Source: Myxococcota bacterium
GTDB taxonomy: Bacteria; Myxococcota; B64-G9
Reading direction: 5' to 3'
Assembly (NCBI GenBank): GCA_022710975.1
Contig: JAKLGA010000002.1
Span: 186,001 to 250,000, forward strand
DNA length: 64,000 bases
The notes beneath the pieces are model-generated. The model did no database searches, was not told where the DNA came from, and saw only the letters and a list, made by a program, of their open reading frames with translations. Within the stretch, counting starts at the first letter, position 1, and every line of letters starts with the position of its first letter. Positions 16,695 to 25,319 of this stretch are shown here, in pieces. The position numbers were made by a program, and so were the translations under genes.

Positions 16695-17249
16695 ATGCGC
16701 CTCCCCTGCCCTCACCTCACAGCCGCCCTCTTCCTTTCCCTGCCATTGGCCCTGTTCGCCTGCAAGGGACCGCCGGCGGAGGAGCAGGTGCGCAGGCTCG
16801 TGGAGGAGGCGGTCGTGGCCGGCGAGGCCGGGCGGATCGGCGAGCTGGTGAAGCTCACCACCCCCACCTTCCAGGCCCTGCCCATGAAGGCCGACCGGGA
16901 GCGGGCCAGGCAGGCCCTCCAGTGGGTGCTGCGCTCCTTCCGCGGGCACCAGATCCTCTACCCCCGCCCCGCGGTGACCGTCGCGCCGGGGGACCAGGAG
17001 GCCACGGCCCGCTTCTCCTTCGTGTTCGTGCGCGGGGCGGAGCCGGCCGGGGGCGAGGCGCAGGCGCCGCCCCGGCGCGGGGAGGACGACGAGGAGGCCT
17101 TCCTGGTCGGGCTGGCGGAGCGGACGAACCTCTTCCGCATCGAGCTGCGGCTGCTCAAGGGGGAGGATGGCTGGCGGGTGGACGGCGCCTTCCTGGAGCG
17201 GTGGAGCGGCCTCGGCTTCTCGCCGGTCCAGGGCAGCTTCGGGTTCTGA
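16695..17249 (+). CDS. NTF2-like lipoprotein
   Basis: This 184-residue protein has a short signal and lipobox (LALFAC, Cys23). The mature part begins with a helix (EEQVRRLVEEAVVAGEAGRIGELVKL) and continues with beta strands that fit an NTF2/SnoaL-like cone (AVTVAPGDQEATARFSFVFV, FRIELRLLKGEDGWRVDGAFL). An acidic insertion lies at about 125-137. The ATG at 16695 lies two bases after the preceding stop; a TTG two codons earlier is possible. It sits between two paralogous cysteine-rich lipoproteins, so the three are likely one operon. Its ligand is unknown. Confidence 0.7.
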   Translation: MRLPCPHLTAALFLSLPLALFACKGPPAEEQVRRLVEEAVVAGEAGRIGELVKLTTPTFQALPMKADRERARQALQWVLRSFRGHQILYPRPAVTVAPGDQEATARFSFVFVRGAEPAGGEAQAPPRRGEDDEEAFLVGLAERTNLFRIELRLLKGEDGWRVDGAFLERWSGLGFSPVQGSFGF

Positions 17250-17267
17250 GGCCTCGAAGGGGACGAG

Positions 17268-18950
17268 ATGTCGGCTGCGCGCATGCCAGGGATGGCCTCG
17301 AGGCTCCTGCTACTCGCCTGCCTGGGCCTGGGCTGCGACGACGGCGGTTCAGGCGAGCCCGACGGGGGGTTCGACGCGGACGATGATGGCGGGGCTGGCT
17401 TGGACTGCGAGGTCCTGGGCGCGCCCTCGGTCCGACCCGCAGCGCTCGGGATCATTCCGGTCGGCGAGCCCGCCTCCTGCCCGGACATCCGCGGGATCTA
17501 CGACGTCGTGATGTACTGCCTTCTCGACGTGAACCACGCGGTCGAGATCGAGCAGCAGGGCTGCGCGATCTCCTTCGTCCTTGACTCCGTGCCGGGCTGT
17601 CGTGGCAACCTGAACGCCGACCTCGCGCTCTACGTGGAGTGCCCGGATCTCCTCTTCCCCTGCGAGGGCGAGGTCAACCTGCTGGGCCAGACCCTGCTCT
17701 ACTGCGGTCCCCAGTGCAGATTTCTCTTCGAGCCCACCTGGGAGCGGGTCGCCTGCACCAGCCATGGCGATCCGGCCTGCCAGGCCCGGGGCGAGGTGTG
17801 CAGCATCGCCTACGAACAGGGTGGCCTGGCCGCGCGCTGCGTTCGCCCCCTGCCCGGCGGTCTGCCGCCCGGTGCGGCCTGCAGCGACGATTACGTGCTG
17901 CGCTGCGAGAACTCCCTGTGCCTCAGCGAGCGCTGCTCCGCGCCATGCACAGACGACTCCCAGTGCACGGCCATCCCCGGCGCCAGCTGCCAGCCCGTGT
18001 TCTTCTCGGTGGGACCCCGCGATCTCCCCGTGCAGGGCGAGGTGAACCTGTGCATCTCGAACGTCTACGGGAATGGCCGCTGCACGCATCAGGCCGACTG
18101 CACCCGCGCGACGTGCATGCCGGTCCCAGGGCAGGACGACGTGGAGCTCCTGTGCGTTCGGGGGGGCTGGGATCCTTCCGCGCCGGTCCCCTGTGAGACC
18201 GACCTCGACTGCGTCCAGGCCGAGACCTGCGGACAGGTGGAAGTATTCGACCTCGAGCTCCGACCCCACGTGATCGCGGCCTGCGTGCCCAGGCCCGGTG
18301 AATGTGCGCGCGACAGCGACTGTCCCGTGGGAGAGGCCTGCGCGGTCTCCGTCGAGGGCGACCCGCCCAGGTTCGTGTCCCGGTGTGCTTGCGGTGGCGG
18401 ACCGGGGTGGTGGCCAACCACCGGCCTGGCCTGCGCCAGGGACCAGGACTGCTTCTCGGGCTGGTGCGGACCCGACCGCACCTGCCAGGGCCTCTGCCGT
18501 GACTCGCTCGCGGACTGCCCACTCGAGGCACCCGACTGCCGTCCCCATCTCTTCGAACTCGGCGACCAGGGCGCCACCCCGCCCTCGCTCGATCTCCTCA
18601 CGCTCTGCGAAGCCAGGCCGGCTGGCTGCAGCCGCGAGCAGGACTGTCCAGCGGGTCAGTCGTGCAACATGGTGCCCCTGCTCATCCCGAACGACGCCGG
18701 AGGTGTCTGTGAGCCCTTCGGGCCCGGCCAGGTCGGGCTGGCCGAGCCCTGTCCGGAGGGGCCAGCCATCTGTCGGAGCGGCCTCTGCCTGCGCGATCCG
18801 GCCGACATCCCCGAGGCGGCCTACTGCTCCCAGCTCTGCGAGCAGGAGGAGGACTGCCTCTACCCCACCCTGTTCACCTGCCGCGAGCTGCGCTTCGAGG
18901 GCGCCCGCGGGGTCCCCCAGACCGCCCGCGTGTGCACCCGGCGGCAGTGA
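17268..18950 (+). CDS. Cysteine-rich lipoprotein, second of a paralogous pair
   Basis: This 560-residue protein is related over its full length to the gene at 14890. It has a lipobox at Cys23 (LACLGLGC), an acidic Asp/Gly linker, the CPDIRGIYDVVMYC module, FEPTWERVAC, the LPGGLPPGAAC segment, CENSLCLSERCSAPC, and tandem cysteine modules to the end. Several Met residues near the N-terminus (1, 6, 9) leave the exact start open; 17268 has AAGGGG upstream. The conserved domain order with its partner, across an NTF2-like lipoprotein, suggests duplication of the whole gene and a joint surface role. Confidence 0.75.
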   Translation: MSAARMPGMASRLLLLACLGLGCDDGGSGEPDGGFDADDDGGAGLDCEVLGAPSVRPAALGIIPVGEPASCPDIRGIYDVVMYCLLDVNHAVEIEQQGCAISFVLDSVPGCRGNLNADLALYVECPDLLFPCEGEVNLLGQTLLYCGPQCRFLFEPTWERVACTSHGDPACQARGEVCSIAYEQGGLAARCVRPLPGGLPPGAACSDDYVLRCENSLCLSERCSAPCTDDSQCTAIPGASCQPVFFSVGPRDLPVQGEVNLCISNVYGNGRCTHQADCTRATCMPVPGQDDVELLCVRGGWDPSAPVPCETDLDCVQAETCGQVEVFDLELRPHVIAACVPRPGECARDSDCPVGEACAVSVEGDPPRFVSRCACGGGPGWWPTTGLACARDQDCFSGWCGPDRTCQGLCRDSLADCPLEAPDCRPHLFELGDQGATPPSLDLLTLCEARPAGCSREQDCPAGQSCNMVPLLIPNDAGGVCEPFGPGQVGLAEPCPEGPAICRSGLCLRDPADIPEAAYCSQLCEQEEDCLYPTLFTCRELRFEGARGVPQTARVCTRRQ

Positions 18951-18973
18951 GACAGGCCACAGCAAGCAGAAGA

Positions 18974-19010
18974 ATCTCCTCGAGGGTGACAGCAGGAGGG
19001 GCAGGCGGTC
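18974..19010 (+). repeat. GAGGGTG-core intergenic repeat copy
   Basis: GAATCTCCTCGAGGGTGACA followed by GCAGGAGGGGCAGG lies just after the cysteine-rich lipoprotein. It matches the core seen at 2577, 9042, 11836 and 49100, but lacks the long hairpin part of copies A-C. Confidence 0.45.
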
Positions 19011-19051
19011 TGCGGGGCCTCTCCCCTTGCCGGGGCCGGTGAGGAAGGAGG

Positions 19052-19471
19052 TCAGTTTCCCAGGAGCTGGACGGCGATCACGCGCTTGCGGGGGTGGTTG
19101 TCGTGGTCCACCACCACGATCTGCTGCCAGCTCCCGAGCAGGAGCGCCCCGCCGGTGACCGGCACGGCCAGGCTCGGCCCCAGGAGCCCCGCCCGCACGT
19201 GCGAGTAACCGTTGCCGTCCCCCCGGCTCCGGTCGTGCTGGTAGGCCTCACCCTCGGGCGCCAGCCGCCCCACGGCCGCGCGCAGGTCCGCCACCGCGCC
19301 CGGCTCGAACTCGAGCGTGGTCACCGACGCCGTGGCCCCGGGCACCCACACCGTGGCCAGCCCCTCCCCGAGCCCCTCGGCCTCCACGATGCGGCGCACC
19401 TCGGCGGTCACGTTCACCACCTCCGAGCGCCCATCCGTCTCCAGCTCGAAACTCCTGGTGCAGGCCAGCAT
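19052..19471 (-). CDS. yjbQ: YjbQ/UPF0047 family protein
   Basis: This 139-residue protein is the usual length for UPF0047/YjbQ. Family marks are the conserved His/Asn loop NGYSHVRAGLLG near residue 88, VPVTGGALLLGSWQQIVVVD near 105-122, and the terminal R-x-R/K segment. Members form trimers, and some have a secondary thiamin-phosphate synthase activity; the physiological role is uncertain. It is the last gene of a four-gene minus-strand group and starts 24 bp after the PduO-type gene. Confidence 0.88.
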   Translation of the reverse strand: MLACTRSFELETDGRSEVVNVTAEVRRIVEAEGLGEGLATVWVPGATASVTTLEFEPGAVADLRAAVGRLAPEGEAYQHDRSRGDGNGYSHVRAGLLGPSLAVPVTGGALLLGSWQQIVVVDHDNHPRKRVIAVQLLGN

Positions 19472-19495
19472 CTTGAGTGGTCCTCTTCCTGTCCG

Positions 19496-20062
19496 CTAGA
19501 GGGTGGGCCGGGGCAGGTCCTTGTTCCACAGCACATCGCCGGCGCCGCACGCCGCGTTCGCGTAGCGGGCCGCGGCGAACAGGAAGTCGGAGGTGCGGTT
19601 GAGGAAGCGGCGCACGTCCTCGTCCACCGGGTCCCGCGCGCCGAGCGCCACCACCAGCCGCTCGGCCCGGCGCACCACCGTGCGCGCCACGTGCAGCAGC
19701 GCCGCGTCCCGGCAGCCGCCCGGCACCACGAAGTGCTCGAGCGGGCCGGTCCGCTCCTCGAAGCGGTCGATGGCCCGCTCCAGCCACAGCACGTCCTCGG
19801 GGCTCACCCGGGTGGGCGCGAGCTTCCCGCCCGGCGGGGTGGCCAGGTTGGACGAGCAGTTGTACAGCCGGTGCTGGACCAGCTCGAGCGCGGAGGCGAG
19901 CAGCGGGTCCGAGGCGAAGGCCCGGGCCGCGCCCACCCACGAGTTGGCCTCGTCCACGGTGCCGTAGGCCTCCACCCGCAGATCGGTCTTGGGCACCCGG
20001 CGGCCATCGGCCAGCCCGGTCGTGCCCCCGTCCCCGGTGCGGGTGACGATCGACGAGCTCAT
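19496..20062 (-). CDS. pduO: PduO-type ATP:cob(I)alamin adenosyltransferase
   Basis: This 188-residue protein has the N-terminal TRTGDGGTTGL ATP-binding loop, then GTVDEANSWVG, and the C-terminal RFLNRTSDFLFAAARYAN helix with the conserved Arg/Asn pair. All are marks of the PduO/MMAB fold. It moves the adenosyl group of ATP onto cob(I)alamin to make coenzyme B12. Its ATG overlaps the stop of the SDR gene by four bases. No B12-dependent enzyme is visible nearby. Confidence 0.92.
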   Translation of the reverse strand: MSSSIVTRTGDGGTTGLADGRRVPKTDLRVEAYGTVDEANSWVGAARAFASDPLLASALELVQHRLYNCSSNLATPPGGKLAPTRVSPEDVLWLERAIDRFEERTGPLEHFVVPGGCRDAALLHVARTVVRRAERLVVALGARDPVDEDVRRFLNRTSDFLFAAARYANAACGAGDVLWNKDLPRPTL

Positions 20063-20910
20063 GTCGCCCCTCCCCCGGTCCGCTCGGCCGCGGCCCTGGA
20101 CAGCGGCCCCAGCAGGGCGCCGTACAGCCGCGCGTACAGGGCCGGCGACAGGCGCCGCACGGCGTACAGCGGCCAGTTCTCGCGCGGCAGGCTCACCACC
20201 CCGCCGCCCGGGCCCTCGAGGCAGCCCACGATCTCCGCGGCCACGGCCGCGGGCTCGGCCGACAGGTGCTGGAAGCCGAAGCCGATGGCCGCCAGCCAGG
20301 CCGCGGGCAGCCTGAAGCGCGCGGCCTGGAACGCCCCGGTGCGCACGAACCCGGGGCACACGGCCGAGACCCGCACCCCGCGCGGGCCGAGCTCCGCGTC
20401 CAGCGCCTGGCTGAGCCCCACCACGGCGAACTTGGAGGCGCTGTAGGGCGCGAACAGGGGGAAGCCCACCAGCCCGGCCATGGAGGCGGTGTTCACGATG
20501 CGGCCCGCGCCCCGGGCCAGCATGCCCGGGACGAAGGCCCGCACCCCATGGATCACCGTCCACAAGTTGGTGTCCACGATCCAGCGCCAGTCCTCGAGCG
20601 CCAGGCGCTCGACGGGCCCGGCCAGCATGACCCCGGCGTTGTTCACCAGCGCGTCCACCCGGCCGTGCTCGGCCTGCAGCCCGGCCGCCAGGGCCGCCAG
20701 CCCCCGCCCGTCGCGGCAGTCGAGCGCGTGCGCGCCCGCCGGCGAGAGCCCGAGCTCGCGCAGCGCCTCGGCCGCCCGGCCGAGCGCCCCGGCCTCGAGG
20801 TCCACCAGGTGCACGCGGGCGCCGCGCCGCAGGCACTCCTCGGCCACGGCCCGGCCGATGCCGGAGGCCGCCCCGGTCACCACCACCACGGCGTCGCGAA
20901 GCCCGGGCAA
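20059..20910 (-). CDS. Short-chain dehydrogenase/reductase
   Basis: This 283-residue classical SDR has the TGAASGIG cofactor loop (12-19), NNAG at 90-93, Ser143, and YSASK with Tyr156 and Lys160. Asp37 after the second strand (HLVDLEA) suggests preference for NAD. The C-terminal part is longer than in minimal SDRs and has a hydrophobic/basic end that may associate with membranes. It lies 16 bp after the FKBP gene. The substrate is unknown. Confidence 0.88.
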   Translation of the reverse strand: MPGLRDAVVVVTGAASGIGRAVAEECLRRGARVHLVDLEAGALGRAAEALRELGLSPAGAHALDCRDGRGLAALAAGLQAEHGRVDALVNNAGVMLAGPVERLALEDWRWIVDTNLWTVIHGVRAFVPGMLARGAGRIVNTASMAGLVGFPLFAPYSASKFAVVGLSQALDAELGPRGVRVSAVCPGFVRTGAFQAARFRLPAAWLAAIGFGFQHLSAEPAAVAAEIVGCLEGPGGGVVSLPRENWPLYAVRRLSPALYARLYGALLGPLSRAAAERTGGGAT

Positions 20911-20926
20911 GACAGGGGATCCTGGC

Positions 20927-21835
<909 letters not shown>

Positions 21836-21842
21836 GGCCACG

Positions 21843-21871
21843 AACCTATCCAAACCCGGACCCCGGGGCAA
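21843..21871 (-). promoter_or_regulatory. Predicted promoter of the FKBP-SDR-pduO-yjbQ operon
   Basis: Reading the minus strand, TTGCCC (21871-21866), 17 bases, then TAGGTT (21848-21843). The -10 box ends only 8 bases before the ATG at 21835. Confidence 0.4.
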
Positions 21872-21893
21872 GCCCCGCGTGACCCCGTCCGGA

Positions 21894-21923
21894 TTGACAG
21901 GCCCGGCTCGGATTCGATACCCT
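21894..21923 (+). promoter_or_regulatory. Predicted promoter of the PH-like membrane protein
   Basis: TTGACA (21894-21899), 18 bases, TACCCT (21918-21923). A leader of about 33 nt to 21964 contains AAGAGGAG as ribosome site. Confidence 0.5.
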
Positions 21924-21963
21924 GGGCCACCGATTTCACCACTGGCCAAGAGGAGTCTGCGTC

Positions 21964-22344
21964 ATGGAAGACAAGATCTACCCGGTCAAGACGAGCATGA
22001 AGGTGCTGTTCTGGATCCTGGCCATCGTGTGCACGGTCATCATCGTCGGCATCCCGGTCGCCATCATGTTCTACATGATGATCTTCCGCTCCAAGATCGT
22101 GCTCAAGTCCGACCGGATCGTGAACATCTGGGTGAAGACCCGCGAGGTGCCCTACGCCGACATCAGCGCGCTCGCCTGGGGGCCGCGCGCCGGCGGCATC
22201 ATCGGCGTCATGATGGGCCGGCCGCTGATGTCGCATGACAGCACGGGCAAGAAGCGGTGGTGGGGCTTCATGGCCGAGGCCGTGGAGAACACCCCGGAGC
22301 TCCTGGCCGAGCTCGAGGTCCGCACGGGCCAGAAGCCGGTGTGA
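21964..22344 (+). CDS. Small membrane protein with a bacterial PH-like domain
   Basis: This 126-residue protein has a long hydrophobic stretch at residues 13-41 (one or two membrane passes) and then a cytosolic part. The cytosolic part has the pattern of bacterial PH domains (KIVLKSDRIVNIWVKTREVPYADISAL): strand, turn, strand, and the conserved P-Y-x-D-I. A positively charged stretch (GKKRWW) follows. It has its own promoter and lies divergently from the FKBP operon. Its function is unknown. Confidence 0.65.
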   Translation: MEDKIYPVKTSMKVLFWILAIVCTVIIVGIPVAIMFYMMIFRSKIVLKSDRIVNIWVKTREVPYADISALAWGPRAGGIIGVMMGRPLMSHDSTGKKRWWGFMAEAVENTPELLAELEVRTGQKPV

Positions 22345-22395
22345 GGCCCACCCTCATCCTGCCACCCCCGCCCACACCGGATAGCCAGACTCCTG

Positions 22396-22424
22396 TTGCC
22401 GAAGCGCCCCTCTACCCGTAGAGT
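22396..22424 (+). promoter_or_regulatory. Predicted promoter of the M6 protease gene
   Basis: TTGCCG (22396-22401), 17 bases, TAGAGT (22419-22424). Confidence 0.4.
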
Positions 22425-22466
22425 ACCTGCCAGGGGTTGCACACCCGGGGGAAGAGAGGGTCGGAG

Positions 22467-25319
22467 ATGCTGAAACTCCTGTCGCGTGGCGCCGTCATCT
22501 CGCTCGTGCTGCTGGCTCTCGGCGAGAACGCCCGGGCCGTGCCCGCCCCGCCCACCCCCATCCAGCTCACCAACGACGACGGCTCCGGGCTGTGGGGCCA
22601 CATGTTTGGGGACGAGCACCTGTCCTGGCTCGAGGACCTGGAGGGCTACGCCCTGGCCTTCGACCCGGCGCTGGGCGCCTGGTGCTACGCCGAGCTCGGG
22701 CCGGACGGCCGGCTGCGGCCGACCCTGGTGCGCGCCGGCAGCGCGGACCCGGCCTTCCTGGGCCTGCCCCTGCACCTCCGCCCGTCCGCGGAGATCCGAA
22801 CGCAGACCCGGGCGCTCCGCGACGCGCGGCCGGTGCCCCAGCCGCCGCCCTCCCCGGGCGTCGTGCCCAACCTCGTGCTGCTGGTGAAGTTCTCGAACCA
22901 GACCACGCACTTCCAGCCGGCCGACTTCGGCCCGGTGTTCAACGGCGCGGACGGCTCGGTGAACGACTACTGGCAGGCGGCCTCCCTCGGCCGGATCGAT
23001 CTGGTGTCCACCGTGACCCCGTGGATCCCGCTGCCCAACACCGACCTGTACTACGCCTACAACGACCAGGTGTACGGCCACCCCGAGCAGATGATCATCC
23101 ACGCCGTGGACTACCTCGACGGGCAGGGCTTCGACTTCACCCCCTTCGACCAGAACCCGCAGGACGGGATTCTGGACGCGGTCACGGTGATCCACTCGGG
23201 CCAGGGCTACGAGACCACCGGCAACCAGAACTACATCCACTCCCACTTCGCCGACCTGCGCTGGTACGGCCTGGACTTCTACACCCACGACGGCATCCGC
23301 GTGGTGGCTTACCACACCGAGCCCGAGTACCGCGGGGACGGGGTGCACATCACCCAGATCGGCGTGGTGGCCCACGAGTCGGCCCACTTCTTCGGGCTGC
23401 CGGACCTCTACGACTACGACGGCGACTCCGCGGGCGTGGGCATGTGGTGCCTGATGGCCATGGGCCCGTGGGGCGGCCCGGGCATGGACGGCACCGTGCC
23501 GGTCCTGCTCTCGGCCTGGGGCAAGTACAAGCTGGGCTTCGTCAGCCCGACCGTGCTGCAGGTGAGCACCGCCGGGCTGCGGCTGCACCCGGCCGCCACC
23601 AACCCCGAGGCCCTGCTGCTGAACACCGGCATGCCGACCCGCCAGTACTTCCTGCTGGAGGACCGCCAGTTCGTGGGGTACGACGAGTCTCTGCCGGCCG
23701 AGGGGCTGCTCATCCAGCACGTGGACGAGAACATCGACAACAACAACGACCAGAGCCACTACCTGGTGGACATCGAGCAGGCCGACGGGCTGCGCGAGCT
23801 GAACAACAGCGGCTACGAGATCGGCGACTGGGGCGACCTGTGGCCCAACGGCAACGCGTCCACCTTCGGCCCGGACACCAGCCCGAACAGCAGGGCCTAC
23901 GGCCAGGCCACCTCGCGCATCACGGTCATGGGCATCACGCGGGACGGCGAGGACATCGTCTTCAACGTGGACCTGGCCGGCACCGCCGGCTCGCTGCTGC
24001 TGCTCAGCCCCACCCAGCTCGCCTTCGCCGGCGCCGTGGGCAGCCCGGATCCGTCCGCCCTGCCGGTGAGCGTCACCCACCAGGGCACGAGCGCGCTGTC
24101 CTGGACGGCCAGCCCGCAGCAGGCCTGGCTGCGGGTGAGCCCGGCCTCGGGCGGCACCCCCGGCGTGGCGAACGTGTCGGTGGTGACCGCCGGGCTGGGC
24201 GCGGGCACGCACACGGGCACCGTCGTCTTCAGCGCCCCGGGCGCGGCCAACAGCGCCAACCTGACCGTGCGCCTGAGCATGGACGCCACGCCGCCGGCCA
24301 TCGCCGTGGACCCGGCCTCGCTGGGTTTCCGGGCGCGCGCAGGCGCCAGCGCGATCGAGGGGCAGCCGCTCGCCATCACCAACGGCGGCGGCGGCACCCT
24401 GGACTGGACCGCCAGCCTGGACGCGGACGCGAGCTGGGCCTCGCTGTCGGCGAGCTCGGGCCGGGCACCCAGCACCCTGCTGGTCACGGCGCACGCCGGG
24501 GGCCTGGCGGCCGGGCTGTACCCGGGCACCCTCACCCTGACCGCCGCGGGCGCCGCGCCGCTCGAGGTGCCGCTCGAGCTCATCCTGGATCCCCAGCCGC
24601 ACCTGGCCGTCTCCCCGGCCGAGCTGGTGTTCGAGGGGGTCAAGGGCGAGGTGCTGCCCGCGCCGGCCGCACTCAGCGTGCAGAACTCCGCGGGCGGCCC
24701 CATGAGCTTCCAGGCCTCGGGCTCGCCTGGCTGGGTGGACGTCGGCGCGGGCTCCGGCGCGGCCCCGGCCCAGGTGATGATCAGCCTGGACGTGGACTAC
24801 CTGGCCACCGGCGAGCACCTCGGCAGCGTGACCGTCAGCTCCGCGGAGGCGGACAACGGCCCGATCGTGGTGCCGGTGCGCTTCCTGAACGCCTCCCCGA
24901 ACACCGCGCCCGGCGCGCCTACCCTGCTCTCCCCGCCGGACCTGGCGAGCCTCAGCCAGGTCTTCCCGGAGCTGACCGTGTCCAACGCCAGCGACCCGGA
25001 CGGCGACCGCCTGACCTACGAGTTCGAGGTGGTCACCTACCCTGACCAGCGGGTGGTGGCGCTGGACTCCGGCGTGGCCGAGGGCACGAGCTACACCTCC
25101 CACGTCCTGTCCTCCCCGCTGGAGATCGGCGGCACCTACCAGTGGCGGGCGCGCGCGGCGGACGAGCACGGCCTGCCCGGCCCCTGGACCGAGCGGCTGA
25201 CCTTCGGCGTCTCCCGGGGGGACAGCGCGGGCTGCGCCTCGGCGGGCGCGGGCGGGCTCGGCGGGCTGGGGCTGCTCGGGCTGCTCGGCCTGGCCTGGCT
25301 CAGGGCCCGGCGGTGCTGA
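22467..25319 (+). CDS. M6-type secreted metalloprotease with BACON-like repeats and C-terminal sorting-like tail
   Basis: This 950-residue protein starts at the ATG at 22467 with CGGAG next to it; a TTG ten codons upstream is rejected. It has a signal peptide (to about residue 25) and a propeptide-like region with PNLVLLVKFSNQTTHF. The M6 zinc site is HESAHFFGLPD (His303, Glu304, His307, third ligand probably Asp313). The catalytic region extends to about 515. Three Ig/BACON-like repeats follow (about 515-795), then a fibronectin-like module with DPDGDRLTYEFEV. The C-terminus is GDSAGCASAG, a Gly/Leu hydrophobic run and RARR. This resembles MYXO-CTERM-type surface-sorting tails but has only one cysteine in the motif. 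Confidence 0.88.
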   Translation: MLKLLSRGAVISLVLLALGENARAVPAPPTPIQLTNDDGSGLWGHMFGDEHLSWLEDLEGYALAFDPALGAWCYAELGPDGRLRPTLVRAGSADPAFLGLPLHLRPSAEIRTQTRALRDARPVPQPPPSPGVVPNLVLLVKFSNQTTHFQPADFGPVFNGADGSVNDYWQAASLGRIDLVSTVTPWIPLPNTDLYYAYNDQVYGHPEQMIIHAVDYLDGQGFDFTPFDQNPQDGILDAVTVIHSGQGYETTGNQNYIHSHFADLRWYGLDFYTHDGIRVVAYHTEPEYRGDGVHITQIGVVAHESAHFFGLPDLYDYDGDSAGVGMWCLMAMGPWGGPGMDGTVPVLLSAWGKYKLGFVSPTVLQVSTAGLRLHPAATNPEALLLNTGMPTRQYFLLEDRQFVGYDESLPAEGLLIQHVDENIDNNNDQSHYLVDIEQADGLRELNNSGYEIGDWGDLWPNGNASTFGPDTSPNSRAYGQATSRITVMGITRDGEDIVFNVDLAGTAGSLLLLSPTQLAFAGAVGSPDPSALPVSVTHQGTSALSWTASPQQAWLRVSPASGGTPGVANVSVVTAGLGAGTHTGTVVFSAPGAANSANLTVRLSMDATPPAIAVDPASLGFRARAGASAIEGQPLAITNGGGGTLDWTASLDADASWASLSASSGRAPSTLLVTAHAGGLAAGLYPGTLTLTAAGAAPLEVPLELILDPQPHLAVSPAELVFEGVKGEVLPAPAALSVQNSAGGPMSFQASGSPGWVDVGAGSGAAPAQVMISLDVDYLATGEHLGSVTVSSAEADNGPIVVPVRFLNASPNTAPGAPTLLSPPDLASLSQVFPELTVSNASDPDGDRLTYEFEVVTYPDQRVVALDSGVAEGTSYTSHVLSSPLEIGGTYQWRARAADEHGLPGPWTERLTFGVSRGDSAGCASAGAGGLGGLGLLGLLGLAWLRARRC

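Noticed and set aside
22152-25169. Long minus-strand frame opposite the M6 protease
   Set aside because: The plus-strand frame has HExxH, a signal peptide and domain structure; the antisense frame has none.
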